A model generated the notes under the pieces. It was not told the DNA's origin and ran no database searches. It saw only the letters and a program-made list of their open reading frames with translations. A stretch of 64,000 nucleotides of DNA from positions 1-64,000 of the forward strand of contig CAYHHI010000012.1 in NCBI GenBank assembly GCA_964356335.1. Reading direction: 5' to 3'. The position numbers and the translations under genes are program-made. Origin of the DNA: CAYHHI01 sp964356335. Lineage in GTDB: Bacteria > Arandabacterota > Arandabacteria > Arandabacterales > Arandabacteraceae. This document shows, one piece after another, positions 22,562-31,867 of this stretch (positions are counted from its first letter, which is position 1; each line of letters starts with the position of its first letter).

Positions 22562-24127
22562 TCACTTGCCAGCCGGGAGTCCGACCGTGAAGCTCGCTCC
22601 CCCTTCAAGCGGTGACTCGACGCGGATCTTACCTCCGTGCTCCTCAACTATGGCCTGGCTTATGCACAACCCCAGGCCTGTGCCTCCCTTCTTTGTGCTG
22701 TAGAAGGGTTCAAAGATCCTGGTCTTATCGCGATCGGAGACGCCTGGTCCGCTATCCTTGATATTCACCGAGATGTGTCCATCGGCGAGGTGCGTCGATA
22801 TGTCAATCTTGCCATTCTCGGGGCTGGCCTCAATCGCATTCTTGATGATATTGATAAGGACCTGCTGGAGCCTCTCAGGATCAGCATCGAACGCCGGGAT
22901 ATCTTGCTGGAGTTTCTGCTCGACGCGAAGCCTCTTTCTCACGATGTCTTCGCTCACGCAGAAGAGGCTTTTTGTTATGACCTCATTTATCGAGGTCTTC
23001 CGGAGAACCAGCTGTGGCGGTCTGGCTATCTTGTAGAGATCGTCCACGATCCTGTTGAGTCTTGCAATCTCAGCGAGTATGAAGTCCACAGTATCAGCCT
23101 CGGTAATCCCGGGTTGCAGGCGCTTGGCCAGGTACTGGACGCCTGCGGCGATACCCGTGAGAGGATTCTTTATCTCATGAGCTATGCTTGACGTGAACCT
23201 GCCCAGGAGCTTAAGCCATTCCTTGCGAAAATCACCCTCTTGCGCCCCGCCATGGCCTTTCAAGATCAAGAGATAGGACGGCCCGGCCTCCGATGTCGTC
23301 AGAGGATAGGCGATCGCCCTCAACCCATCGGGTTCGCAAGAAGTCAGTTCCAGCGGTGCACCGGCTGTCTCCAGGCTGCCCTCAAGCGCAAGAATCTTTC
23401 GTTGGATATCGGACAGGCTCTCCGGGCTTGCCACCCTTAAGTCCTCTCTGGTTCTGTGCGTCAGGTTCCCTTTGCTGTCAGCGATGCAGAGTGAATAGCC
23501 CTCATCGCCAAGGAATTGGCTCAACAACTTGAGGATTTCTTGGTCGCGTGCTGCATCAGGTGGTGCCTCGGCATGGCTGAGAAGGCTCGCCGCGAGGCAG
23601 GCCTTGAGTTCGAGCACGTGGTCAGCCTCGTGTTTTGTGGTATCGGCCGCAAGGACGAAGGTTACGTTGCCCTGTATGGCATGAGACAACTCAGGCGAGC
23701 TCATCGGGCGCGGCAAGGCCGCTGTCGGCATGAAGAAGAACGAGACCGCCGAATCCATTGGGATGACGTCGCACCAGTTGCCGTCACTTGGGAAGACCTC
23801 GCCCGTGGCAAAGATCTTTGCCCGCCCCCCCTGGGCCGTTCCCTTGATTATGAGTTTCGAGAGCGTGCCGCCTTCTCCCATCAAGGGCATTGTGAGATTG
23901 GACGTGACGCCGCACCTGCCGGCCACAGTTATCTCGGCAGATTTGCCGCCGCTCGCGACCTCGATAAATGCCAGCAATTCGAGGTGCAGGTATGCGGCAA
24001 GCCAGACAGGGTATGAATCGTCATCCTGCTCTCGACGTGGTTCCACATCCAGCAGGAGCGCTGAGGCCCCATCCGGATTCCGTCTTCGGTTCTCGAAGGA
24101 TCTTATGAAACCCTTGATGCCGGGCAT
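22562..24127 (-). CDS. Cytoplasmic sensor histidine kinase
   Basis: 521 residues. It has no membrane helix. The first 150 residues are unassigned; about 190-290 looks like a GAF/PAS-like sensory region. HisKA with FTSSIAHEIKNPLTGIAAG (phospho-His in AHEIKNPL) is followed by HATPase_c with NIIKNAIEASPENG (N box), GPGVSDRDKTRIFEPFYSTK (G1/F box) and GGTGLGLCISQAIVEEHGG (G2). NtrB-like in layout. It is paired with the downstream sigma54 activator. The input signal is unknown. Confidence 0.9.
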   Translation of the reverse strand: MPGIKGFIRSFENRRRNPDGASALLLDVEPRREQDDDSYPVWLAAYLHLELLAFIEVASGGKSAEITVAGRCGVTSNLTMPLMGEGGTLSKLIIKGTAQGGRAKIFATGEVFPSDGNWCDVIPMDSAVSFFFMPTAALPRPMSSPELSHAIQGNVTFVLAADTTKHEADHVLELKACLAASLLSHAEAPPDAARDQEILKLLSQFLGDEGYSLCIADSKGNLTHRTREDLRVASPESLSDIQRKILALEGSLETAGAPLELTSCEPDGLRAIAYPLTTSEAGPSYLLILKGHGGAQEGDFRKEWLKLLGRFTSSIAHEIKNPLTGIAAGVQYLAKRLQPGITEADTVDFILAEIARLNRIVDDLYKIARPPQLVLRKTSINEVITKSLFCVSEDIVRKRLRVEQKLQQDIPAFDADPERLQQVLINIIKNAIEASPENGKIDISTHLADGHISVNIKDSGPGVSDRDKTRIFEPFYSTKKGGTGLGLCISQAIVEEHGGKIRVESPLEGGASFTVGLPAGK

Positions 24128-24224
24128 TGGGCGTACATTACCTCCTCAGGGCGTCGCCAAAGGATGCATCGAGCCTCCATATACTTCGGCTCGAAAAGGG
24201 AATGGCTTTAGGGGGCTAATGTCT

Positions 24225-25166
24225 TCATTGAGCGGGGGTTTGGCGGAACCACTCGACGGTGGCCTTCAGGCCCTCGTCGAAGGTCACCTTGGGCCTATAC
24301 CCTAGGAGTTGGGTGGCCAGGTTTATATCTCCCTGCGAATGCTCTACGTCTCCGGCTCTACGAGGAGCATAGGTTGCACCTACGTTGGACCGGGTGAGAA
24401 CTTGCAGCCTGCTGACGAGCTCATTGAGCGTATATCTGGCGCCGCAGGCTACGTTTATCACCCGTCCGGCAGCGAGAGACGAAACGGCAGCCAGCAGGTT
24501 GGCCTGGACCGCGTTTTCTATGTAGGTGAAGTCCCTCGACTGCTCGCCATCGCCGTAGATCACAGGGCTGTCGCCCTTCAAGAGTTTGGTGATAAAAAAC
24601 GGGATCACCGCAGCATAGAGCGAGTTAGGATCCTGGTGAGGACCGAATATGTTGAAATACCTGAGACTCACCGTCGGAAGTCCATAGATCTCGTAGAAGA
24701 CACGTGCGTAAAACTCTCCGGTGAGCTTCGAGATGGCATAAGGCGATAGCGGCTCGGGCTTCATGTCCTCATGCTTGGGCAGCGAGAGGTTATTACCATA
24801 CGCCGATGACGATGCCGCGAAAACAAGCCTCTTCACTTTGGCTTCGCTTGCGGCCATGAGGATGTTCAAGGTGCCGTCAACATTGACAGCATTGGTTGTG
24901 ACAGGATCATCGACCGATCTCACGACGGAGACAACAGCCGCGTGATGGAAGACATAATCGACCTTGCGACTGGCCTTCTTCACAGCAGTGATGTCACAGA
25001 CACTGCCCTCGATGATTTCTATGTCATCCTTGATATCTGCGAGATTCGCGTGTTTGCCAGTGGAGAAATCATCGAGCACGACTACATCTTCGCCGAGAGT
25101 CACGAGCTTCCTTGCAAGGTTTGAACCTATGAAGCCGGCTCCTCCAGTTATGAGATTTCTCGTCAT
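24225..25166 (-). CDS. NAD-dependent nucleotide-sugar epimerase (UDP-glucose 4-epimerase family)
   Basis: 313 residues, extended SDR. NAD motif LITGGAGFIGSNLARKL at 5-21, active-site Ser/Tyr/Lys (AASSSAYG; YAISKLTGEFYARVF), and substrate loop SLRYFNIFGPHQDPNSLYAAVIP. FGPHQDP with PNSLYAAVIPFF suggests UDP-GlcNAc/UDP-Glc 4-epimerase or a dehydratase relative such as WbpP. It follows the UDP-sugar dehydrogenase gene at 25207 by 40 bp, and both supply sugar precursors for surface polysaccharide. Confidence 0.88.
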   Translation of the reverse strand: MTRNLITGGAGFIGSNLARKLVTLGEDVVVLDDFSTGKHANLADIKDDIEIIEGSVCDITAVKKASRKVDYVFHHAAVVSVVRSVDDPVTTNAVNVDGTLNILMAASEAKVKRLVFAASSSAYGNNLSLPKHEDMKPEPLSPYAISKLTGEFYARVFYEIYGLPTVSLRYFNIFGPHQDPNSLYAAVIPFFITKLLKGDSPVIYGDGEQSRDFTYIENAVQANLLAAVSSLAAGRVINVACGARYTLNELVSRLQVLTRSNVGATYAPRRAGDVEHSQGDINLATQLLGYRPKVTFDEGLKATVEWFRQTPAQ

Positions 25167-25206
25167 CTTCTGCCTCAGATCCTTCCTGTCTCAGATCCTG
25201 CAAGTG

Positions 25207-26532
25207 TCAGATCTTTCGTATGTTCCGTGCCTTGAAATTCCGAAGGGCATTGCGTGTGTCCACGATCACGCGTGAGCCTCTTATGATCATACCATAATTG
25301 AATGCCGCGTGATCTGCAACGATCACCGCACAGTCGAATGATTTGAGCGTTGCCGGCGACAGCCCGATGCTGCGCATCAGCCTGCCGTCGACCTTGATCT
25401 CGTCCACGTGTGGATCTGAATACGATACCTCGCCACCCCTGACAACCAGCTCCCGCATTATGTCGATGGCCGGTGACTCGCGCGTGTCACTCACGTTGGC
25501 CTTGTACGCGACACCCAGGACGAGGATCTTAGCGCCGTTTATGCTCTTACGGAATTCGTTCAGGGCATCGTTCACCTTCGACACCACATAGTCGGGCATG
25601 CTCGAATTGATCTGTCCGGCAAGCTCTATGAAGCGCGGCTCAAACCCGGCCATCTTGGCTTTCCACGAGAGATAGAAGGGATCGATGGGAATACAATGCC
25701 CGCCGAGGCCCGGCCCGGGAAGGAATTTGAGAAAACCGAAGGGCTTGGTCGCAGCTGCCTCTATCACCTCCCAAACGTCGATTCCCATACGGTCGCACAT
25801 GAGGCACATCTCGTTAACGAGGCCGATATTGACACTCCTGAAGGTGTTTTCGAGTAACTTGACCATCTCAGCGACCGTCGTTGATGAGACCGGCACCACG
25901 TTTTCTATGCAGGTCCTATAGAGCTCGCAGGCAACCATGGCGCAGTTCTTGGTGATCCCTCCCACCACCTTGGGGATGTTAGCGGTTGCATAGGCCTTGT
26001 TGCCCGGATCCACCCTCTCGGGGGAGAATGCGAGAAAGAAATCCCTGCCGACCGTGAGCCCTCGGCCTTGGAGCCGCGTGAGGATCACCTCCTCGGTAGT
26101 GCCGGGATAGGTCGTGCTCTCAAGGATTACCAGCTGGCCTTTACGCAAGTACTTGGCGATCTGCTCGACCGCATCGATTATGTACGAGATATCAGGATCC
26201 TTGGTCTTGCGAAGAGGCGTGGGAACACAGATATCAATAGCGTCCGAATGGCGGAGCACGCTGTAGTCGGATGTAGCAGTAAGTCTGCCGCGGCTCACGA
26301 CACCTGCGAGATCACTGTCGCTTACATCCTGGACATAGGACTTGCCCCGGTTGACCATCTTGACCTTGCTCGCGACAACGTCAATCCCATGGACCCTGAG
26401 TCCGACCTTCGCCATCTCGACTGCCAGGGGAAGCCCGACATAGCCCAAACCTATCACAGATAGGGTCGCCGTCCGTTCCTTGATCTTGTCTCTCAGCGCG
26501 GCGAATACGCTGCTCTCTTTCCGCTTATCCAT
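25207..26532 (-). CDS. UDP-sugar 6-dehydrogenase (WbpA/TviB/UDP-ManNAc type)
   Basis: 441 residues. NAD motif SVIGLGYVGLPLAVEMAKVG, central helix with KLLENTFRSVNIGLVNEM, catalytic Cys in PGPGLGGHCIPIDPFYLSW, and C-terminal VLGVAYKANVSDTRESPA. This is the nucleotide-sugar dehydrogenase group that oxidises UDP-GlcNAc or UDP-ManNAc rather than UDP-Glc (judged from VSDTRESPA and SWKA; inference). Its first 40 bp overlap the end of the GGDEF gene. Confidence 0.9.
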   Translation of the reverse strand: MDKRKESSVFAALRDKIKERTATLSVIGLGYVGLPLAVEMAKVGLRVHGIDVVASKVKMVNRGKSYVQDVSDSDLAGVVSRGRLTATSDYSVLRHSDAIDICVPTPLRKTKDPDISYIIDAVEQIAKYLRKGQLVILESTTYPGTTEEVILTRLQGRGLTVGRDFFLAFSPERVDPGNKAYATANIPKVVGGITKNCAMVACELYRTCIENVVPVSSTTVAEMVKLLENTFRSVNIGLVNEMCLMCDRMGIDVWEVIEAAATKPFGFLKFLPGPGLGGHCIPIDPFYLSWKAKMAGFEPRFIELAGQINSSMPDYVVSKVNDALNEFRKSINGAKILVLGVAYKANVSDTRESPAIDIMRELVVRGGEVSYSDPHVDEIKVDGRLMRSIGLSPATLKSFDCAVIVADHAAFNYGMIIRGSRVIVDTRNALRNFKARNIRKI

Positions 26533-27542
26533 ACCTTGTTCCTTCCATGTTTTTTGGCCCGATACAGTGCCTTATCGGCGCTCGCGATCAAGTCCTGGAC
26601 TGTTATGCCATCATCGGGATAGGATGCAATCCCAAAACTCGCCGTAATCTTGCCCGTCACTTCCTCTCCCGAAAACTTATGCTTCTCTATTGCATCCCTC
26701 ACGCGTTCGGCGACGGTGGCCGCTCCCGGTTTAGGCGTTCGCGGCAACACCGCGACAAACTCATCACCGCCATACTTACAGAGCATGTCGATTGCTCTTA
26801 TCTTGCTTGAGGAGACGCGCGCCACCTGCTTTATTACCTCGCTTCCCCCGAGATGTCCGTGGACGTCGTTGTATTCTTTGAGGCCGTCCACGTCGACCAT
26901 TATTATTGAGAATCTCTCCTGGAATCTCTCTGCTATCCCGATCTCCTTCTTCAGGGCATCGATCAGAAAACGATAGTTGTACGCTCCGGTGAGGCCATCT
27001 GTTATGGAGAGCGTCTGGGTCTTCTCGAATTCCCTGGCATTCTTGACTGCGGCCGCTGCCTGGCGGGCCAGAAGTTCAAAGAGGTCAAGATCTTCTGATC
27101 TAGGTGTGACGCTCCCGGGAATCATGACACCAATTGCACCAACTCTGGCCCTTCGGTATCTGAGACTCGCCCCGACCACCGTACCGGTCCTGGGGCTCTC
27201 ATCGAGGCCGAACAGGGCCTGGAGGTCCTTTGGGGAATCGGTCACTTTGAGAACGGTGACCTTGCTCCGCGTATAGATCTCGGCGCCAAGACCGCTCAAA
27301 GAGATCCTCTCTTCCCTGACCGGCCGCCGTGCAAGTTTGGTTTGACGATCGAACGAGACTCGTGTGAACAGGCCTCCATCCTCAAGGATCGCAAAAGCTC
27401 TCTTGCCACCGAGAATCTCGCAAGTGCAAGATAGTATGGGTGTTACTATCCTCGACATTGAGGCCCCCGTGGTCACGAGCCCCGTTACCTCGATGAAGGT
27501 CGAGAAGACGAGATCAAGCCTATTCGACAGCGGTTTCCTCAT
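26493..27542 (-). CDS. GAF-GGDEF diguanylate cyclase
   Basis: 349 residues, soluble. Residues about 15-165 form a GAF-like sensor, and 175-340 a GGDEF domain with DGLTGAYNYRFL and the active site CKYGGDEFVAVLPRT. RMxD-type inhibitory residues are not visible where expected. It makes cyclic-di-GMP, which commonly controls exopolysaccharide, matching the downstream sugar genes with which it overlaps. The ligand of GAF is unknown. Confidence 0.9.
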   Translation of the reverse strand: MRKPLSNRLDLVFSTFIEVTGLVTTGASMSRIVTPILSCTCEILGGKRAFAILEDGGLFTRVSFDRQTKLARRPVREERISLSGLGAEIYTRSKVTVLKVTDSPKDLQALFGLDESPRTGTVVGASLRYRRARVGAIGVMIPGSVTPRSEDLDLFELLARQAAAAVKNAREFEKTQTLSITDGLTGAYNYRFLIDALKKEIGIAERFQERFSIIMVDVDGLKEYNDVHGHLGGSEVIKQVARVSSSKIRAIDMLCKYGGDEFVAVLPRTPKPGAATVAERVRDAIEKHKFSGEEVTGKITASFGIASYPDDGITVQDLIASADKALYRAKKHGRNKVWISGKRAAYSPR

Positions 27543-27711
27543 GGTCTCCTAAATCTATCTCCTGAAAACAGACGACAGTACCCCTGGGCCGAACATGCAA
27601 ACCAATATGCTACTCCCTTAGTAATTATCGGAAAATAACGGCTTCCCTTGAAGGAAATGCCTCCCCGGGTCTCAAGCAGTTGTCTCCGTTGCAGTCGGTC
27701 GCTATTAAGAC
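27543..27711. other. Spacer between tRNA-Arg and the GGDEF gene
   Basis: Holds a weak promoter-like pair on the minus strand (TTCAAG, 17 bp, GATAAT) that could serve the GGDEF gene. No gene seen. Confidence 0.3.
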
Positions 27712-27789
27712 TGGCGCCCCCGGCAAGACTCGAACTTGCGGCACGCGGTTTAGGAAACCGCTGCTCTATCCATACTGAGCTACGGGGGC
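27712..27789 (-). tRNA. tRNA-Arg (anticodon CCU)
   Basis: A complete cloverleaf on the minus strand. Acceptor GCCCCCG/CGGGGGC, anticodon stem GCGGT/ACCGC with loop TTCCTAA, T arm with GTTCGAGTC, and an encoded CCA (27714-27712). It reads AGG. Confidence 0.95.
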
Positions 27790-27795
27790 ACCTCT

Positions 27796-28317
27796 CTATT
27801 CATAACTTATGACAGAAAATACATCGTATTTGTCAAGCAGATTTCTCCCTTTAAGGTCGCGCAACTCTATGAGAAAAGCGCACCCTATGATCTTTGCCCC
27901 CAGCCTCTCCAGCAGGCCAGCTGCGGCCCTTGCAGTTCCTCCCGTGGCCAAAAGATCATCGACCAGCAGCACTCGGTCGCCTTCCAGGACTGCATCTTTA
28001 TGAATCTCTATCACGTCAGTCCCGTACTCCAGCTCATAGGTCTGCGATACCGTCTCGGATGGAAGTTTCCCGGGCTTACGGATGGGCACAACTCCGCAGT
28101 CCAGTTCATATGCAAGCGCGCCGCCCAGGATGAATCCCCTGGCTTCGACGCACACGATTTTGTCAATCTTGACTTGCCTGTAGTTGGCCGCCAGGCTCTC
28201 TATGGCCAGCCTAAAGCCGTTCCTGTCTCTAAGGAGCGTTGTTATATCCCGAAACAAGATACCCTTCTTCGGAAAATCAGGGATATTTCTTACGAGGTCT
28301 CTGAGATCAGGCTGCAA
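27796..28317 (-). CDS. apt: Adenine phosphoribosyltransferase
   Basis: 173 residues, normal length. It salvages adenine with PRPP to AMP. PRPP loop VLLVDDLLATGGTARAAAGL, N-terminal IPDFPKKGILFRDITTLL (diagnostic of Apt), and flexible loop RKPGKLPSETVSQTYELEYG. It ends 7 bp before tRNA-Arg, on the same strand. Confidence 0.97.
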   Translation of the reverse strand: MQPDLRDLVRNIPDFPKKGILFRDITTLLRDRNGFRLAIESLAANYRQVKIDKIVCVEARGFILGGALAYELDCGVVPIRKPGKLPSETVSQTYELEYGTDVIEIHKDAVLEGDRVLLVDDLLATGGTARAAAGLLERLGAKIIGCAFLIELRDLKGRNLLDKYDVFSVISYE

Positions 28318-28344
28318 GCCATCTCCTCCTTTCGCAATAATGTA

Positions 28345-28626
28345 TCAGAAGGCATAGTCGAAGTCCTGGAAGCCTCCTGTCGGCTCCTCCCACTCCACAT
28401 CGATTCGGTCAACAGACCCGTATCTGGGGCCCTCTCTCAAGTCGTCGATCAGGGCGTTGATTGCGGCCCTGTCACCTTCGGCCACAACCTCCACGCCTCC
28501 ATCGGCCCGGTTCCTGACATATCCGCCGACGCCAAGTGCCTCTGCCGTCTGCCTCACAAAATACCTATAACCCACTCCCTGCACAACACCCCAGATCTTT
28601 AGGTTCACTCTCACAAGATCCGCCAT
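28345..28626 (-). CDS. acyP: Acylphosphatase
   Basis: 93 residues from MADLVRVNLKIWGVVQGVGY, the standard size. It hydrolyses acyl phosphates such as acetyl phosphate. Catalytic Arg in VQGVGYRYFVRQTA and Asn in GGYVRNRADGGVEV. The frame is open 39 codons upstream, but the added residues are foreign to the family. The RBS is weak. Confidence 0.92.
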   Translation of the reverse strand: MADLVRVNLKIWGVVQGVGYRYFVRQTAEALGVGGYVRNRADGGVEVVAEGDRAAINALIDDLREGPRYGSVDRIDVEWEEPTGGFQDFDYAF

Positions 28627-28831
28627 GGTTCCGCGTATGCGGCCAGGTGCCCCGACGGACCCGGCCTCACGTGCACTCACCTTCCCACAGGGCCTTCTCC
28701 ACAGCATCTTCGGGATTGCACGCCCGAATGATGCCGGGCTCACACTTGTCGACGTGGCGCTTCCTGACGAGGGCCAAGATCCCTTGAAGAGATCAGGTTT
28801 CCATTATAGGCCCACCTCGCCGGGTTACAAC

Positions 28832-29485
28832 TCAAAAATCCTGCCTCGAGACAGTTACGAAAAAGTCGCGTTCGATCTTCTCGATTTCCACCCGGGCAGG
28901 CCTGACGTCCCGAAACAAATCCTCCAATTGCCCGCGCGTATACATATAGAGGTTGCATCTTCGCTTATACCGCAGCTTGCGTTGCCAGGAGAGGATCCCT
29001 CCCTCTGCGGGGAAGCTGAAGAAGGCTTTGGATGCTGTGATTGATACGATCTTTGCCATGACCGTGCCGGGATCCCCAATGTAATCCATGAAGCCCATGA
29101 CGAGGGCGTAGTCGAACCGCTGGTCGATGGGACGTGTCATGAAATCCTCGCAGATGAACTCACAGGCGTCTCCAACCCCGGAGGCCTCGGCGTTCTGTCT
29201 GGCCAGTTCTATCATGGCCGGGGCGAAGTCTATCCCCACGACGTGCCTGGCACCCTTCCTAGCCAGGGCGATCCCGTAATGCCCGGGCCCACAGCCGACG
29301 TCTATTACAGATCTGCCTGCGATGGGTTCGCAGCCTGCGAGGGTCCTTGTGTACCTCAGCATCATGCTCTTTCTGAAATGCCTGTTTATGAAGCCATTAA
29401 GTAGACTGTTCTTGTTCCCGTAGATCGCGCTGAAATCAGCCGCGTGGGAATCAAAGAATTCGGATGTTCGCCGTTCTCGTGTCAT
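28832..29485 (-). CDS. SAM-dependent methyltransferase, class I
   Basis: 217 residues. SVIDVGCGPGHYGIALARKG is motif I, VVGIDFAPAMIELARQNAE motif II, and FICEDFMTRPIDQRFDYAL the post-motif. The C-terminus lacks a recognisable substrate domain. The start overlaps the deacetylase stop (ATGA type), so it is co-translated with the polysaccharide genes upstream and may modify a sugar or lipid (inference). Confidence 0.85.
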   Translation of the reverse strand: MTRERRTSEFFDSHAADFSAIYGNKNSLLNGFINRHFRKSMMLRYTRTLAGCEPIAGRSVIDVGCGPGHYGIALARKGARHVVGIDFAPAMIELARQNAEASGVGDACEFICEDFMTRPIDQRFDYALVMGFMDYIGDPGTVMAKIVSITASKAFFSFPAEGGILSWQRKLRYKRRCNLYMYTRGQLEDLFRDVRPARVEIEKIERDFFVTVSRQDF

Positions 29486-30330
29486 AGTGCCTGAATAAGA
29501 TGGCCGTTCTCGGCTATGAACTGCTCGAAAGTGGTTACCTCCAGCTCGTCCAGGATTCTCGAGACCTTGCCATGTGTGGACCGCAGGTTGACATAGGATT
29601 TGAATCTCCGGCCGAGGTTCATGGGCAACCGAGGGTGGCCGGGATCTATTTCGCGCGGATGGATATAGAAAATCACGGGTCTACCCTCTTTCAAGACCTT
29701 GGAGGCCATTCTCTTGATCACACAATAAGGTGAAACGCGCAGGTAACCACCACCGAAGAAACACATGGGCTTTCCCAGAACTCTGGTTACGGTGATTGGA
29801 AACTCAAGAAGGCGACCGCAGTTCCTTGCCACCCAGTGGGGAGCGCAATTGCTTGGCTGGAGTCCCCCGTGCCCCCTGCGAGCCGGAAAGACCGAGGAAT
29901 CGTAAAGGTAACCAGCCTCAATCACCTTCTCAAAGAACCAGGGCGCGGCCGCAGTTGCAGAGAAACCTGGAGATCGATATCCTATCACGGCACGGCCGAT
30001 CATACCCTCAAGGACATCCTTGGACTTCTTTGCGTCGCGTGAGAACTCGTCCTGGGTCATCTCGTAGATCAACCTATGCGAATAGCCATGGGAAGCTATC
30101 TCGTGTCCTCGGCTGCTCGCTTCGAGCACGAGCCGGGGAAACTTCTCAGCCACCCATCCCAGGAAGAAACACGTAACGTGCACCTTCTTTTCGCTGAAGA
30201 TGTCCAGCAAGCGCATGAGGCTTTTTTCCACACGAGACGGCAGCACGTCCCACTCGGCAATCTGAGGACTTGACGGCATATCCAGTATGTGAAACCAGTC
30301 CTCGACGTCCACGGAGAATATGCACTTCAT
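29482..30330 (-). CDS. XrtA-type polysaccharide deacetylase (DUF3473)
   Basis: 282 residues. The NodB-like fold starts FSVDVEDWFHI (metal Asp), with HVTCFFLGWVAEKFP and GHEIASHGYSHRLIYEMT carrying the metal His pair. RSPGFSATAAAPWFFEKVIE and the C-terminal GGGYLRVSPYCVIKRM plus FYIHPREIDPGHPRLP belong to the DUF3473 extension, found in deacetylases of EPS clusters linked to PEP-CTERM/exosortase systems. No exosortase is seen in this window. It overlaps neighbours on both sides. Confidence 0.9.
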   Translation of the reverse strand: MKCIFSVDVEDWFHILDMPSSPQIAEWDVLPSRVEKSLMRLLDIFSEKKVHVTCFFLGWVAEKFPRLVLEASSRGHEIASHGYSHRLIYEMTQDEFSRDAKKSKDVLEGMIGRAVIGYRSPGFSATAAAPWFFEKVIEAGYLYDSSVFPARRGHGGLQPSNCAPHWVARNCGRLLEFPITVTRVLGKPMCFFGGGYLRVSPYCVIKRMASKVLKEGRPVIFYIHPREIDPGHPRLPMNLGRRFKSYVNLRSTHGKVSRILDELEVTTFEQFIAENGHLIQAL

Positions 30331-31517
30331 TGCCGAGATCCTTTGAGATCATACCCCAGAATCCGGGTCCAGACGTCCTCGACACTGATCTCGCGCATGC
30401 AGACCGGGTTGTCGCAATCACGCACTTTGCCCTTATGGATCTCCACGCAGGGGCTACAGCTCAATTGTTTGTAGATGGAAGCATTCCTCTTGCCCACAGG
30501 CGCATAGCGGCAAGGTGATTCAGGCCCGAAAAGACCGATCGTTGGGGTGCCGACCGCGGCAGCAATATGCATGGGGCCGGTGTCGTTGCTTAAGAACAGA
30601 TCACACCTTTTGGCCAATGCGGCAACCTGCTTTGTATCGAACTCGCCGCCACTATCGTAAGCAGTCCGGTCTCCGACAAGCGACATGATCTGTTGGATCA
30701 ATCCACGTTCCTGGGTCGTACCAGTCAGAATGACCTTGGCTCCCCAGTTGACTTGCAGGCGTCGGATGATCTCTGCGAAGTTCTCCTTGTCCCATCTCTT
30801 GTGCGGAGCTCTTGGGCCCGACCCGGCATGGATTCCAATCACCAGATCAGTGCTGCAGATTCCCCTATTGGCGAGCCACCTGGCAACCTTAGCCTCATCA
30901 TCAGCGCCTATGTGAATGCCCTCCAGCGTATCAACGGGAGGCGAATCGATACCCAGCGGCCGCAGGAGATTCATATACGAATCGACCATGTTGCAATCGG
31001 AATCGAGATGGATGGGATCGGTATACAGGCTTCCCCTCAGACTGCGGTTGTAATAGAACCCGATTCGTCTCGATGCACCTGTGAGGTATGCCAGAACCGA
31101 TGTCAATCGGAAATGTTGCTCGAAGTCCATGACGCAATCGAACCGCTTGTTTCGTAGGAGGCGAATGAGTCTCGCAAACCCCAGCACGCCTCTCTCCCAG
31201 GTGAGATCATTGTAGACGATTACCTCATCGATTGATGGCTGGCCAATCACGATCCCCGACGAAAGCGAGGTGACCAAGGCGCTGATCTTTGCGTCCGGGA
31301 AATGCCGGCGCAGGCACTGTATCGGGGTCAACATGAGCACGGTGTCGCCGATGCCAACCATCTTGATGATGAGAATGTTCTTTGGCGCTGGCTCGAGCGT
31401 GAGATCGGTACGAGACCTCTTTGCGCTTGGGCGTAAGATCCGATCATAGACAACTATGCACAGGGCAATCAGCTGCCCGAGCGACCTGTCAACTAGTCTT
31501 AAGAGTTTTCGTCGCAT
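30327..31517 (-). CDS. GT9-family heptosyltransferase-like glycosyltransferase
   Basis: 396 residues. GT-B with ILIIKMVGIGDTVLMLTPIQ, the usual start of ADP-heptose:LPS heptosyltransferases, and SNDTGPMHIAAAVGTPTIGLFGP, the nucleotide-binding motif. CSPCVEIHKGKVRDCDNPVCM near the end is a Cys-rich loop seen in this family. It probably adds a sugar to LPS core. Its product is followed by an overlapping deacetylase gene. Confidence 0.9.
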   Translation of the reverse strand: MRRKLLRLVDRSLGQLIALCIVVYDRILRPSAKRSRTDLTLEPAPKNILIIKMVGIGDTVLMLTPIQCLRRHFPDAKISALVTSLSSGIVIGQPSIDEVIVYNDLTWERGVLGFARLIRLLRNKRFDCVMDFEQHFRLTSVLAYLTGASRRIGFYYNRSLRGSLYTDPIHLDSDCNMVDSYMNLLRPLGIDSPPVDTLEGIHIGADDEAKVARWLANRGICSTDLVIGIHAGSGPRAPHKRWDKENFAEIIRRLQVNWGAKVILTGTTQERGLIQQIMSLVGDRTAYDSGGEFDTKQVAALAKRCDLFLSNDTGPMHIAAAVGTPTIGLFGPESPCRYAPVGKRNASIYKQLSCSPCVEIHKGKVRDCDNPVCMREISVEDVWTRILGYDLKGSRQ

Positions 31518-31561
31518 AGACGATCAGTGTTCCGGAGTCGTCGGTCCCGATATGAAAATAC

Positions 31562-31638
<77 letters not shown>

Positions 31639-31867
31639 CCAGGTTCTATCCGATTCAAATTCTATTCCGGTAACTCGGACCCCTCGGTCTGGGCTCCCGT
31701 TTGGGCTCGTGAGCTCATCCGTGAGATTCTATTTAAGCACGTTCATCCCAAGAAGGCAAGTCCAACCGTCGCGTGTCCCCCTTAATCTACCATGTTCTCG
31801 CATTTTGGCAAAGTGCCATGTGCAGAGCTTGTCGAAAAACCCTCTTTCTCGAGACCTCTTTCCGTCA

